From Colwellia maritima (lineage in GTDB: Bacteria; Pseudomonadota; Gammaproteobacteria; Enterobacterales; Alteromonadaceae): DNA of 64,000 bases. The stretch is taken from positions 1,470,059 to 1,534,058 of the forward strand of contig NZ_JAKKSL010000001.1 of assembly GCF_022669015.1 (NCBI RefSeq), read 5' to 3'. Under the pieces are notes generated by a model, which saw only the letters and a list, made by a program, of their open reading frames with translations, was not told where the DNA came from and searched no databases. Below, one piece after another: positions 1 to 9,946 of this stretch (its first letter is position 1; every line of letters begins with the position of its first letter). A program made the translations under genes and the position numbers.

Positions 1-10
1 CTTTAGGGAG

Positions 11-34
11 AGGACTTAATACTAATTAAGTCCT
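11..34. terminator. Perfect 10-bp hairpin, possible terminator
   Basis: Arms AGGACTTAAT and ATTAAGTCCT enclose a 4-nt loop. The right arm runs into a 12-bp palindrome, TCCTTTAAAGGA (31-42). There is no strong T-run, so a terminator for a gene left of the window is only one reading; a regulatory hairpin is another. Confidence 0.3.
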
Positions 35-168
35 TTAAAGGACAATGAGCAGTTGGTATTTTCTCGTTTCTCACACATGGTTGCCAACTATAATTTTACG
101 CTTATGTGAGCGTTAGTAACAATCAAGAGTATTCATGGAATACTTTTAATTTAGTAATAAGGACATTG

Positions 169-702
169 ATGAAACATATTTTATTAACCCTGAGTATATT
201 AGTGCTAACCGCTTGTGGAGGTGGGGGTAATGACGAAAAATCTTCAGAAACTGATGACTTAGTCGTCGATACGGGGATATATACCTTACAAAACATTAGG
301 TTTGATGCAAAAGATTATTATGAGGGGGAGCAGGTTACGGTTACCGAAGGTACTAGTTTTGAAGTTCAATGGGTTTCCCCCACTGCAGCCCCTTATAGAA
401 TAGAATTATATTTATCGACTAACGGTGAAGTATATTCTGACAATAATAAAATAGTAGAGCTTAAATGTGGTAACGCTTCTTTTTCTCTTTGCCCCAATGC
501 AACGGGTGAAGTTCAATGTGGAATTGATGATAATAGTTTATCTTGCGCTATTAAAAGTGATTTTTTAGGCAGTGAATCATTTCAGAATAATGATCTATCA
601 AGCCTAAAATTTATCATAAGAGGTTGTGATGCCCTTAATAATTGTGATGTAAAAACGTTTGAACTTTCGATACAAACCAATACTGAAAACACAGCTACTT
701 AA
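169..702 (+). CDS. Putative lipoprotein of unknown function
   Basis: This encodes a 177-residue protein. I chose the ATG at 169 because it follows an AAGGA ribosome site with 5-nt spacing and opens a type II signal peptide ending in LTAC, with the lipobox Cys at residue 16 followed by four Gly. The longer frame from 106 would put the signal peptide inside the protein. The mature part is acidic and Asn/Ser-rich. It has six cysteines in its C-terminal half, which suggests disulfide bonds in the periplasm. I recognise no domain family. The neighbour on the right is convergent (the histidine kinase). Being a lipoprotein is well supported; its role is unknown. Confidence 0.7.
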   Translation: MKHILLTLSILVLTACGGGGNDEKSSETDDLVVDTGIYTLQNIRFDAKDYYEGEQVTVTEGTSFEVQWVSPTAAPYRIELYLSTNGEVYSDNNKIVELKCGNASFSLCPNATGEVQCGIDDNSLSCAIKSDFLGSESFQNNDLSSLKFIIRGCDALNNCDVKTFELSIQTNTENTAT

Positions 703-766
703 CGCCCTTCCTTAACTCAAACATACTCCCTAAAAATTCCCTTTATTTATAAATCGAACACTGGTG

Positions 767-2080
767 CTAGGAATTGATAGGGAGTTTCAACGTAAAGCAT
801 GCACCCGACAACTTATTACTATTGCTTGCTGTGATGGTGCCATGATGCCAGTCGGTTACTTTAACACAAATAGCTAACCCTAGGCCAAAATGGCCTTGCT
901 CACGTGAGCGCTCTGCTTCAAGCTTAACAAAGGGCGTGAAAATAACATCAAGCTTGTCGTTTGCAATCCCTTTACCGTCATCTTCTATTGTTAAGATGAG
1001 TGCTTTGTCGTGACAACTCAAGCTTAATAAAACTTGTTTGTTGGCAAAACCAATAGCATTACTAATTAAATTAACTAACGCGCGGGAGCACCAGTGATAA
1101 TCAAGGGAATAGTGAATGGTTGAAGTTGTTGATACTAACTTTACTGAAACGTGTTTTTGACGTGCTAACATTTCACAGTCGGTAATGGCTGAATTTATCA
1201 GCGCATTGATGTCAGTGGTTTGTTTGTTCAGTTGAAAGGCTTGGCGTTCCATTGAAGCGTATTCAAGAAAAGCACTGGTCATTTCTTCCATATTGGTTAA
1301 CTCGCTATCCATACGCGTGAGGTAACTATCTTTCTTCTCTAAGGTTTTACTCTCTAAAGCAGCTTCTAAACCAAAACGTAAGCAAGCAATAGGGGTGCGA
1401 ATATCATGGGATAAACTACGGGCTAGTATTTTATTGTCGGCCACTAATTTTTCAATTTGACTGGCCATATTGTTAAAACTTTTTTCTAACATTTTTATGT
1501 AGGAAAAACGGCGGGTGCAATGCGAATATTTAACTGGCCCTCGCCAATTTTTGCCGCGGCATTGTTCAATAAAAATAATCTTCTAGTTAACGGAAAAACC
1601 CATAAAAGTACGATGGCACAAATGCCAATGTATAAGGCTATGGTTAGTACGTAGTGAAAGGGAAATTTGGTTCTCTTCTTGTTCTAAAGGGAAATTCAGT
1701 TGCAGGATATAGGTCGGATGCTGTGTAAGTTTGCGTAACAGGTATTGATCATTTTGTGAGGCAAGGAGTAGGGTACCATCATTTTCAAGTTGAGCTAACA
1801 AAGTGCTCGGCAAGGCAATATCAGCCGTTAACACTAAATGACTAGTGATTTGGTATTGCTGCTGAAATTGGTTTACGGTTGTAGTCAGTACTTTTTCTGG
1901 GAGAACATTCAGTTGTTGTGCTAAACCTTGTGATAACTGGTGATAGAGTAGGGTTAATGGATTCTCTTGATTGTTTTCTGGACCTGAGTCAGCATGTTCA
2001 GCGAGTTTATCTAATCCCCAACCAACAAAAAAAAGTGAACCTAGCACCGTAAAAGTAATACTTAGGTAAAGACCGCGCAT
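767..2080 (-). pseudogene. Sensor histidine kinase (RstB/PhoQ type), two compensating frameshifts
   Basis: This is the sensor partner of the response regulator, whose stop lies 2 nt upstream of this start. The first frame (2080-1583) gives TM1 and a periplasmic domain. It then runs out of frame exactly where TM2 should begin. Between about 1660 and 1510 another frame encodes TM2 and a HAMP start (YVLTIALYIGICAIVLLWVF, then PLTRRLFLLNNAAAKIGEG). The original frame resumes with the HAMP end, the phospho-acceptor box SHDIRTP, an N box LVNLISNAIGFA, a G1 box DDGKGIAND and a G2 box GLGLAIC (767-1492). One extra base near 1666-1668 and one missing base near 1508-1515 explain this, and the total span is a multiple of three (438 codons). 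A sequence error is more likely than decay, because every domain is intact. Confidence 0.8.
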
Positions 2081-2082
2081 GG

Positions 2083-2820
2083 TTAGTCTTCTTGCTTATT
2101 AATAGATTTAATTTTTGTTACTTGACTATCTTTGCCCCAAGCGTCGCTCACAAATAAATAACCTTTTCCCCATACGGTTTTAAATTTCTTAGGTTTTTGA
2201 GGATCATCGTTAAACAATTTTCGTAAACTCGATAACATAACGTCAAAACGCCTGTCTTGACCGTCATACTCGCGTTTTTTGAGTACTTTGAATACTGAAT
2301 CCCTATCAACAACACTACCGGCTCGCTCTGCTAAAAAGGTTAAAAAAGCAAATAAACTCGAAGAGAGTTCAATTTCTTGATCAAAATACGTGACACGTTT
2401 AGCTTCTTGGTTAATCGTTAGTTCGCCAAAAGTAATGATATTGCTTGATGAGGTTTCCTGCTGTTGGTTTGATAACTGCCGAGTGATCCTAGCCAGTAAA
2501 GCTCTCGGTCTAACGGGTTTAATAACATAATCGTCAGCACCGCCTTCAAGCCCTATTACTTCATCATACTCGTCCGCTCTGGCGGTTAACATCATAATAG
2601 GGACTTGGCAGTGTTGGCGAATAAGACGGCATACCTCAATTCCATTTAAGCCTGGTAACATGACATCAAGCAGTACTAAATCGATTGTCTGTGCTTTAAT
2701 TTTATTGAGTACAAGATCACCCCGAGCGAGATGAATAACCGTAAAGTTTTGCTCGGTTAGAAATTCACTAACCCAATTGGCTAAACTGATATCGTCTTCA
2801 ACTAATAAAATAGTACTCAT
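2083..2820 (-). CDS. OmpR/RstA-family response regulator
   Basis: This 245-residue transcription factor has an N-terminal receiver domain followed by a winged-helix DNA-binding domain. Visible receiver residues are the acidic pocket E8-D9-D10, the phospho-acceptor D52 in LVLLDVMLP, and the conserved K-P in VIKPVRPRALLARI. The C-terminal half ends with the winged-helix wing region (VWGKGYLF). I chose ATG 2820 because the receiver begins there. The frame open to 2916 adds 32 residues overlapping the DUF3019 gene, with no domain sense. It is cotranscribed with the kinase (2-nt gap) and follows the mipA and DUF3019 genes on the same strand, so it probably regulates this envelope operon. The signal is unknown. 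Confidence 0.88.
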   Translation of the reverse strand: MSTILLVEDDISLANWVSEFLTEQNFTVIHLARGDLVLNKIKAQTIDLVLLDVMLPGLNGIEVCRLIRQHCQVPIMMLTARADEYDEVIGLEGGADDYVIKPVRPRALLARITRQLSNQQQETSSSNIITFGELTINQEAKRVTYFDQEIELSSSLFAFLTFLAERAGSVVDRDSVFKVLKKREYDGQDRRFDVMLSSLRKLFNDDPQKPKKFKTVWGKGYLFVSDAWGKDSQVTKIKSINKQED

Positions 2821-2842
2821 CGTATTACCTTTGCAATCATCA

Positions 2843-3274
2843 TTAAAATAAGCGCCAATGACGTCTTCGTGTGGTGTTTTTATGTAACCAACTAACCACC
2901 ACTTTGGTTTGTGCAACTAAGCGATCACCTTGCTGAGTACGTAGTTGGTAAATAATGGTTTCACTCGATTCAAACTCAATATTTATTTGACCTTGGTGGT
3001 TGTTTTCCCAACATTTTAATTGTCTTCTTTGGTCGTTTAGCTTTTTATTGACTTGATAAAGACACAACGACTGCGGCATTGTTTTTTGCCATTGTACTTT
3101 AATCGTGGCAAAGCAATCTCGTCCTTGACGTAAAGTAACGCATTGTTGCGGTTGAAGCCTTAATTCAATATTGTCGTTAACCACCGGGTTTTTTGTTGCA
3201 GTTGATAGAGGAATATAAGACATTAAGGTTATATTAAAAAGCAGCACAATCCTTTTGCTGACATTAGAATACAT
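2843..3274 (-). CDS. DUF3019 family small secreted protein
   Basis: This protein of about 143 residues has an N-terminal signal peptide (MYSNVSKRIVLLFNITLMSY) and a mature domain with the features I associate with DUF3019: conserved Cys residues (QQCVTL, RDCFATI, SLCLY, KCWEN), the Trp pair and the beta-strand pattern. I placed the start at 3274, where it overlaps the last 11 nt of the upstream mipA-like gene and suggests translational coupling. A start 12 nt further out at 3286 is possible. DUF3019 genes commonly sit beside MipA/OmpV and two-component genes in Alteromonadales. That is family knowledge recalled without a search, and the biochemical function is unknown. Confidence 0.7.
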   Translation of the reverse strand: MYSNVSKRIVLLFNITLMSYIPLSTATKNPVVNDNIELRLQPQQCVTLRQGRDCFATIKVQWQKTMPQSLCLYQVNKKLNDQRRQLKCWENNHQGQINIEFESSETIIYQLRTQQGDRLVAQTKVVVSWLHKNTTRRRHWRLF

Positions 3275-4160
3275 ACAGTACCCCAACCATTAATTGGGTT
3301 AACTGACTCTTATCCACTAAAGGGCTTTTCTTTATTTTGTTATTGTAAAAGCTCTGCGTGATGCTCGTGTTTAAAAACCGGCTTTGAGATAATGGATATT
3401 GTGCGTAAACTTCTAGTTGCCCTCTAAAACCCCCATCAGCTTCATATAAGGGACGGTTATTAGTCACTTCAGCCTCATTTACACCAATATAATAATCAAC
3501 AATGTCTTGCTCATAATAGGTCAGCCCTGCGCCAAGATATATGTCCCAGTTACGATACGGTAATAAATAGCTATAAAAACTATCGATAATTATCCCTTTT
3601 GCAGCCTCCCTTTCATTATTTCCTGCAGCCCGCGCGGTGGCAAGATCGACATAAAATACAGAGTTTTCAAAAAAATGAGAATAACGTAAGGCAATACCAC
3701 CGGTAGGTTCACGATCAGCTAGCCCTGATAATTGGGGAATATCTTGTTCTTGATTTTTGATAATGCCTGCAGGATTGTATCCTTGAATATAAGCCTTAAG
3801 AATAACATCAAGCTGCCAGTCTTTTTGAACCGTAATTTGATAGCCAAATTCGCCACCACCTATTATGGTAGAAGAGCGCCTTGAGTTAGTTTGTAAGAAA
3901 AACCCATTATAGGAAATATCTAGCAGTAAACCTAATTGTAAATAATCCCAAGGTTGTGTCTGTTTTACATCAGCTAAAATTACTTGGGTGTCTACAAGAG
4001 AAAGGTCTGCCATAAACTGCCATTGAAAATCATCTTTGACAATGGGCGCATTAGTACCAGATGTATTAATGCTATTCTCTTGGCTAGCATCACTTGTACT
4101 TGCTAGCGTTAAGTAAAAAAGCCCGAAAAGAAAGGTGTAAAAAGGCTTTATACTGAGCAT
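3264..4160 (-). CDS. MipA/OmpV family outer-membrane protein
   Basis: This protein of about 298 residues starts with a hydrophobic signal peptide (MLSIKPFYTFLFGLFYLTLA, then STSDA). It continues with alternating amphipathic strands typical of a beta-barrel, such as GGIALRYSHFF and WDIYLGAGLTYYEQDI, and ends in ...LMVGVLYVF with a C-terminal Phe as in many outer-membrane proteins. The family covers MltA-interacting protein MipA and OmpV. I chose ATG 4160 because it starts the signal peptide; ATG 4181 and the far start at 4226 add non-signal residues. It is the first gene of a four-gene operon with DUF3019, the response regulator and the kinase, which suggests an envelope-stress-responsive barrel. 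Confidence 0.75.
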   Translation of the reverse strand: MLSIKPFYTFLFGLFYLTLASTSDASQENSINTSGTNAPIVKDDFQWQFMADLSLVDTQVILADVKQTQPWDYLQLGLLLDISYNGFFLQTNSRRSSTIIGGGEFGYQITVQKDWQLDVILKAYIQGYNPAGIIKNQEQDIPQLSGLADREPTGGIALRYSHFFENSVFYVDLATARAAGNNEREAAKGIIIDSFYSYLLPYRNWDIYLGAGLTYYEQDIVDYYIGVNEAEVTNNRPLYEADGGFRGQLEVYAQYPLSQSRFLNTSITQSFYNNKIKKSPLVDKSQLTQLMVGVLYVF

Positions 4161-4287
4161 GTTGGTAGTCTTGATAAACATAAGATAGCATGAGAGTGAG
4201 TAACAAAGAGGTTGATATGTTATCACACTGTCATGATATTCTTTTCATTTCATAGCGTTGAAATTGTTTAAAAAATGTAAAATAAGG

Positions 4288-4773
4288 CTAACGTTGTTTG
4301 TCAATCCTCACGGTATCATTGGCGAGATAGATCATTCTGACTTTGTCTTCAGCATGAAAAACCATACTTTTATCAAAATCTTGAATTACCATAAACTGCT
4401 CGCCAGTATCGATTTTAATCATCAACTCAACTAAGCGAAGCATAATTTTTTTAGGTTGTTGATGACGGTCATTAGCCATTGAACTGCCAATAATAGCGCC
4501 TAAAATAGTGGTAATATCTTTGCCACTACCGCCGCCAAATTGATTGCCGATTACACCACCAATCAGTGCGCCGCCAAATGTATGCCGACCATTATTACTA
4601 TCTTTTATTAGCTCTTCATGGTTAATGTTACGTACAGAAACGACACTACCGAACAATACCTTTTCAACTGGTACGGCTTTATTTCTATCATAATCGGCGT
4701 AGGCATTTTTCGTGTTACCAAACACCAAAAATACGGTCAAAATCATCAACACTTTCATAGAGAATTTTTTCAT
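4288..4773 (-). CDS. Glycine-zipper (SlyB-like) envelope protein
   Basis: This protein of about 161 residues has a signal peptide (residues 1-26, ending NAYA). It then has a glycine-zipper double hydrophobic segment, FGGALIGGVIGNQFGGGSG followed by ILGAIIGSSMA, as in SlyB/Rick_17kDa-type proteins. ATG 4773 has an AGGA ribosome site 7 nt upstream and is preferred over the frame start at 4788. It begins 8 nt after the lpoB stop, so it is the last gene of the COG3014-ycfL-lpoB operon. There is no lipobox Cys, so unlike SlyB it is probably not acylated. Its role is presumably envelope-structural; this is inference. Confidence 0.7.
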   Translation of the reverse strand: MKKFSMKVLMILTVFLVFGNTKNAYADYDRNKAVPVEKVLFGSVVSVRNINHEELIKDSNNGRHTFGGALIGGVIGNQFGGGSGKDITTILGAIIGSSMANDRHQQPKKIMLRLVELMIKIDTGEQFMVIQDFDKSMVFHAEDKVRMIYLANDTVRIDKQR

Positions 4774-4781
4774 AATAATTC

Positions 4782-5384
4782 CTACCAACTAATATATTCT
4801 TTACCTTTGGTTTTGCGGATTTCAGTTTCATCCGCCCATTCTACTAAGCCACTTTGTAAATCCATTAAGCGAAGAGTAAATTTATAATATACATCAGATT
4901 TATCTTTATTTGATTTTACAATGCTAGCGAGGTTGCCATACAACATATATTGCGCGCCCACTTGCTTACCAAAGGCTACTGCTTTACTCGCATCAACCAT
5001 GCCACTGTTTTGTTGAAAATCCATTTGTTCTCGTGCTGCGGCAACGCGGCCCATATCGACAAAACGAAATTTTCCTGAGCGTAATAGTTTAGTTGAAATA
5101 GAGTCAGTGATTGATTCAGTATCAATATGTTCACTGGTTTTATTTTTAATACTTTCAACAAACATGATGGGACGGGTGTTGGCTGTTAAAGTGCCAACAA
5201 CAGGCGATTGTAATAAAGAGTCAGTCATTTGCCCTGCGACAGTTTGTAAATCGGTTGAACCAAAATTAATATCGTTGGTCTCTACTGCCGTTGCATCACC
5301 GTAACGTACAACCGATTTATTGGTACATCCGCCTAGCGCGATAATTACTAAACTGATACTGGTTGCTAAAACTAATTTATTCAT
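4782..5384 (-). CDS. lpoB: Penicillin-binding protein activator LpoB
   Basis: This 200-residue outer-membrane lipoprotein has its lipobox Cys at residue 20 (LGGC). The C-terminal CsgG/LpoB-like fold is seen in RPIMFVESIKNKTSEHIDT and in the SISTKLLRSGKFRFVD and QVGAQYMLYGNLASIV segments. In E. coli, LpoB crosses the periplasm to stimulate PBP1b transglycosylase and transpeptidase activity. The linker between Cys and the domain is short, about 40 residues. The gene lies 10 nt after ycfL and is followed by the glycine-zipper gene, the conserved lpoB-ycfL-COG3014 neighbourhood of marine gammaproteobacteria. The frame is intact. Confidence 0.85.
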   Translation of the reverse strand: MNKLVLATSISLVIIALGGCTNKSVVRYGDATAVETNDINFGSTDLQTVAGQMTDSLLQSPVVGTLTANTRPIMFVESIKNKTSEHIDTESITDSISTKLLRSGKFRFVDMGRVAAAREQMDFQQNSGMVDASKAVAFGKQVGAQYMLYGNLASIVKSNKDKSDVYYKFTLRLMDLQSGLVEWADETEIRKTKGKEYISW

Positions 5385-5394
5385 AAGTTTGTCC

Positions 5395-5856
5395 TTATTC
5401 TATGCAATAGAAATTAAAATTTAAAAACTTTTCAGGTACTTCACGTACATAAAGGCTAAATGTTGTTACTTGTGTTGAAGGTGCTAAGCCTGCCACTGTG
5501 ATGGTTTGCATGCCGTGTAATTCAAGGGGGTGCCAAGGACTTTTGCCTGCTTCAATAATAAATCCGTCTTGATCAAACCATTGAAATTGATATTGCAATT
5601 GCTGTGATTTATTATAACGACTGGTAAGGCTTAAGTTGATGGCTAATAACTCATTATTAGTCCGAGATTTAATATCACTAATATGTAGTTTTTCGCCAAG
5701 TTTCTGATTGTCTACTTGCAGATACTTAGCATATTCTTGCCCTGGTGCCCTTTGACCACTACCAATGCCAGAGGTCACTGGTGGCACGTTTTTACAACCA
5801 ATAATAACGAATGTTAAGCAGAGTATAATGACCATAATGCTGTGATGTTTGTTCAT
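5395..5856 (-). CDS. ycfL: YcfL family (DUF1425) lipoprotein
   Basis: This 153-residue lipoprotein has its lipobox Cys at residue 21 (VIIGC). The mature domain has an immunoglobulin-like strand pattern: LLAINLSLTSRYNKSQQLQYQFQWFD, then GKSPWHPLELHGMQTITVAGLAPS. This matches the DUF1425/YcfL family as I know it. It sits between the COG3014 gene and lpoB with gaps of 40 and 10 nt, so the three are one operon. The function is undefined; the context ties it to the LpoB-PBP1b system. Confidence 0.8.
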   Translation of the reverse strand: MNKHHSIMVIILCLTFVIIGCKNVPPVTSGIGSGQRAPGQEYAKYLQVDNQKLGEKLHISDIKSRTNNELLAINLSLTSRYNKSQQLQYQFQWFDQDGFIIEAGKSPWHPLELHGMQTITVAGLAPSTQVTTFSLYVREVPEKFLNFNFYCIE

Positions 5857-5896
5857 GATGACGCTCCTGTTTTTATATAATTAATTTATACATAAG

Positions 5897-7343
5897 CTAT
5901 AAATTAAGTGATTGATGTTCAACATAATTACCTATGGCTGTTAGCCTAACTAAGGTGGTTTTATTGGCATTAATTGTAACGTTCAATGGTTGATTTATGC
6001 CATTAATATTGAGCGCTAGTTGGTGTTTACCCGCGTCTAGACTGACTTTTAAAATATGAATACTGTCGGGTAACGTGCTCCGGCTGCGAGTGTCGGCCTT
6101 TTCTGTAGCCATATTATAGATCTTTGGCAAAAATATTGCCGATATCGCCACCTTTACGTGCTATTTGTTGTCTTATTTGCTCTTTCGCAACTAAACGGAC
6201 TACTTGCTTGGTTACTATACTCGCGAGTTGATCTTTTAATTGTTTTGCTGCTAATGACTGTAATCGCACTACCTCTTCCGATTGATAGTTTTTTCCCTGA
6301 TAGTTAATGACTAAAGGGGGTATTCAGGTAAATAATTTTGATAGATAGGTACTGCAATACTGTAAAAGCGCATGTCATTACGGCTAGTGTAAATAGGTAA
6401 GTTTAATGAAAGCTCTTGTTTCGGTGCCACTATGCCATTTTCAACGAGAATAACCACTTGCCCTTGATTTTTTGTCTTCGTCTGAATACTGTCTGAGTTA
6501 ACTTGGGTGACATCTCGCGCTAAGCTATTTTTAAACTGGTTTACGTCGTCCGTCATTTGCAAAGCATTCGCTAAACGCCACACATCGTGTTGCAAGTAAT
6601 GGTTGTTAGGATAAATTTCTAACGCTTTTTTATAGTCTATATAGGCATCATTAGGTTGCCTTGACTGCTTCATAAAGCAGAGCAGATAAATAGAAGGTAT
6701 AAGCATTTTGAAAACCATTTTTAACCTGGCCTATTGCCTCATTCATAGCAGGGTATTGGTTTGCTAAACCATTCATACTAACCCCTTGTTCTGTCATTTC
6801 CTTTTCACTGCGGTAAATAGCTTTAGCGTGCTCTTTTAAGGCTTGCTGCTGAACTAAATTGGCGCGTCTTATTTCAACTAAGGCGGCAGACAAGTCTTGT
6901 TGCGCTAAATAATTCAAAGCTTGGTAGCTATTTAGCATGCTCTGCTCGTATAGCGGAATATCATAACGGGTGGCATTGTCGTTACTCAATACGGCAGTAA
7001 CATTTTCAACGCCTCTACTCAGCTCTATTTTGGCTGCCTGTTGAGTTTGCTGAATAAGCGAATAAACCTGTGCAAAGTCTTTTTGGCTTTGTGCATGGTT
7101 ATTCGATAAATATTCTAAACGAGCTTTTTCAAGCAGGCTTAATCCATAACTTGCACTCGAATTACTACGCGGAGGAATTAATTTTATGGCTGCTTGAAAA
7201 TCCCCTTGTTTTAGTGCTTCTTTTACGCCCTGCATCTGCTGATTATAATTGTTAAATAAATCACTGAATGAAGTTGTACTACAAGCACTAAGCAAGGTCG
7301 TAATAAGAATAACTAGACAGTTTTTAACAAAGTTTTTATACAT
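5897..7343 (-). pseudogene. COG3014 TPR-like lipoprotein of the lpoB operon, three frameshifts
   Basis: This is the first gene of the lpoB operon. The N-terminal frame (7343-6651) has a lipobox Cys at residue 21 (LLSAC) and helical TPR-like repeats. Three single-base breaks follow. An extra base near 6657-6661 separates YEAVK from QPNDAYIDYKKALEIYPNN. A missing base lies in the G-run 6316-6320, after which the third frame reads PPLVINYQGKNYQSEEVV. An extra base near 6122-6127 lies before IYNMATEKADTRS. Corrected, the gene is 482 codons, a normal COG3014 length, with the typical C-terminal EKADTRS segment. All domains are present, so I favour sequence error over decay. The function is unknown beyond the link to peptidoglycan synthesis control. 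Confidence 0.75.
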
Positions 7344-7461
7344 AAGTATAGCTTATCTTTTTTATGCTATTTAGCAAGTTGGTTTGTGTATAGAAATGTA
7401 AATCAATTGCCTAAGTTATTTAACAAAAAGGTGCGCCGTTACTTGTTGTTATGTATTACTT

Positions 7462-7495
7462 ATCGATAGGTTAAAGTTACTATTAACCTATCGAT
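7462..7495. terminator. Perfect 13-bp hairpin after the TonB receptor gene
   Basis: Arms ATCGATAGGTTAA and TTAACCTATCGAT enclose an 8-nt loop, 17 nt beyond the receptor stop codon. There is no T-run on either side, so a terminator is inferred mainly from position. Confidence 0.45.
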
Positions 7496-7512
7496 GTTTA
7501 ACTGCTTAATAG

Positions 7513-9654
7513 TTAAAAAGTCATTTTTAAGCCAACATAAGGAAAAATACCAATATCCTCTTCGCCGCTGACTGTATACTTAGTTGGGCTGTCGTCATCT
7601 TCAGGCTCATAGTAATAACCTGAAATGTTTTTTTGTGCGAGCGCGTTAATGACGGCAAAAGTCCATTGTGCGTCGTATCCCCAGTATTGTGTTTTATAAT
7701 TAGCCTCTAAATCTAAGCGATGATACACAGGCAAATTTTTTGAATTAACTTCACCATAGTTTGCTAAGAAATGGTCATCATAATCAGGATTTTCTCGCAG
7801 TCCGGTGATTGGAGTATATTTAGCACCGCTTCGTAGGGTAAAACGTAAACCAAAATCCCAACGTTCGTTTAATTCATAATTGCCTACCACATTGGCAACC
7901 AGAGGCGTATCAAGATAATAGTCACTGGTTACCTTGGTTATATCATCAGTGCGGTCACTTTCAGACCAACTTAAAGATGCCTTGACCAAACCTGACCATT
8001 TTGACGTTCTCGTCTTACTAGCCATTCTATTCCGTGGGCAGAGCCAGAAGTGTCTGCGGTGTAATGTAAATCTTCGCCAGTAGTTGAATTAATAGTCAGC
8101 TCGTCTGTAGAACGAGGTAAAGCGCTTAGAGATTTATGATAAATATCGATGGAAGTAAACCACAAATCATTCACATCATATTCAAAAGCAAGCGAATAAT
8201 GTGTTGCTTTAGGTGATTTGATTTTGGGATTACCAAGCTTTTTAATCGCGGTATCAACATCAGGAAAGCGACTGTAGGTGCCGGCTTTTGCTTTAATGGT
8301 TAAGTTATCACTGGCTAACCAGTTCAGCGAAAAACGTGGGTGGATAAAGCTTTGTTCGGTATAGTCATTACGTTCCCCTCGTACCCCTAAAATCAGTTTC
8401 CAGTTACTATTTATATCCCAGGTTTCGTCTAGATAAACGGCGATGTTTTGATCTGTGAGCGAGGAAGTATCTTGAATACGTTCGCTTTTATGTAGATTAC
8501 AGTCGCTATCAAACTCAGTACAGTAGTACGGAATAAGATCGAAGCTGTAATCTACGTCTGTTTTGCTGTAATCAATACCAAAACCTAGCTTATGATCACT
8601 AAGCCAAGCTAGTTGATAAAAAAATCTAAGATCGTAGCTTTCTTTTTTAACATCTGCAAATTGTCCCTGGCCAAATTGCTCTTTTGTTTTGTCAGCATTA
8701 TGGCCAAAGATTAGATGCATCATTTTGTGATCATTACCGTAATATTGCCATGAAATATTTTGGGCATCAAAGCGGTTGGTGATTTTTAAATCACCAACCG
8801 AATCTGGATCAATACGGCCAGTTTCTGAGTTTTCAGAAATATTAATACCACCTGTATCACTTGCCCCTGAAGCACTAAAAGTAAGCTTGTGGGCATCGCC
8901 AATAAGCCATTGATACTTTGCTTGGTAGTCATCACTGATCGGTGCTTTAAAAATAGTGTAACCTTCATCTTCTTCGCCTTCCGGTAAAAATAAATGAATT
9001 TGGCTGCGACGATAAGATAGATAAAATGCTGAGTTTTCGGTAACTGAACCCTCGGCCATAACACTGCTTTTTAACATGCTTAAATCTAGGGTGGTTTCAA
9101 TGTCTTGATGGCGAGGATCTCTAAGTTTTACGTCAAATACCCCGCCTGTTGCATTGCCGTATGAACTGCCAAATGCAGCGGGGTTTAAGTTAAAGTCTCT
9201 AACCAAATTTTCATTGAAAATACTGTCACCAAATAGATGAAAAATGTAACCGGCGGGCATATCATCAATATAAAAAGCGTTGTCATCAGGAGATGAACCG
9301 CGTACTGCGGGTGAGCCAGTATCGCCTCCAAAGATAGACAATACCAGGTAAGCTATAAATAGCGCTGAGTGGATCATTACCAATTCCGGCAACGCTCATT
9401 AGCTGCTCTGTTTCTGTACTCATTTCACTATTTGCTTGGTTGCGTCTGCCTATAACCTGAATTATTTCTTGGCGATGATTGTCGTTGATATTGTTATCTA
9501 ATGTGTTACCACTTTTAGGTAACACATTAAGATTGGTAGTAGCAGTGTTTTTTTGAAGTTGAGTGGCCGATAAAGCAGGAGTAGCATACAAACTATATAG
9601 AATGGCGCTAGCTAACATGCTTAAAGATACTTTGTTTATTCCTGTTAATGTCAT
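7513..9654 (-). pseudogene. TonB-dependent receptor, two compensating frameshifts
   Basis: This is an outer-membrane gated barrel for substrate uptake driven by TonB. The N-terminal frame (9654-9286) carries a signal peptide and a TonB-box-like EIIQVIG. The second (to 7971) carries the plug, with SPAVRGSSPDDNAFYIDDMP, then many barrel strands. The third (8025-7513) completes the barrel and ends in KMTF with a terminal Phe. One extra base at the in-frame CTT-TGG (9328-9336) and one missing base in the T-run 7999-8002 separate the pieces. Corrected length is 713 residues, which is normal. The substrate is not evident: I see no Fur-like box upstream and no obvious transport neighbour. Confidence 0.82.
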
Positions 9655-9867
9655 GATGATTCCTGTCGTGTTGACTTTTTAGTTTTATGACGTTAATTAT
9701 GGGAATTATGAGTGTTTAAATCAGTGACCTAAATGTGCAAAAACTGTCGGGATTTGTGAGAATTTGTAATATAACCAGAGTTTGATTTACTAGCTGCTTG
9801 TTTACAAACACTGTAAATAATTGATAACACATTGAAAAAATCTGTCTTGGTGGCGCAGAACAAAAAC

Positions 9868-9881
9868 TTGATCTTGATCAC
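9868..9881 (+). promoter_or_regulatory. FNR/CRP-like palindrome upstream of the decarboxylase
   Basis: TTGAT-CTTG-ATCAC matches the FNR consensus TTGAT-N4-ATCAA in all but the last base. It ends 65 nt before the chosen start of the decarboxylase. It could equally be a weak CRP site. Single-site evidence only. Confidence 0.3.
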
Positions 9882-9946
9882 AAAATAATTTGTTTCTCAT
9901 ATTAGAGTAACCGCTATATAACTTTATATAAGTGATGAGAAAAACA

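Noticed and set aside
2820..2916. N-terminal extension of the response regulator
   Set aside because: The extra 32 residues overlap the DUF3019 gene and precede the receiver fold; ATG 2820 is the natural start.
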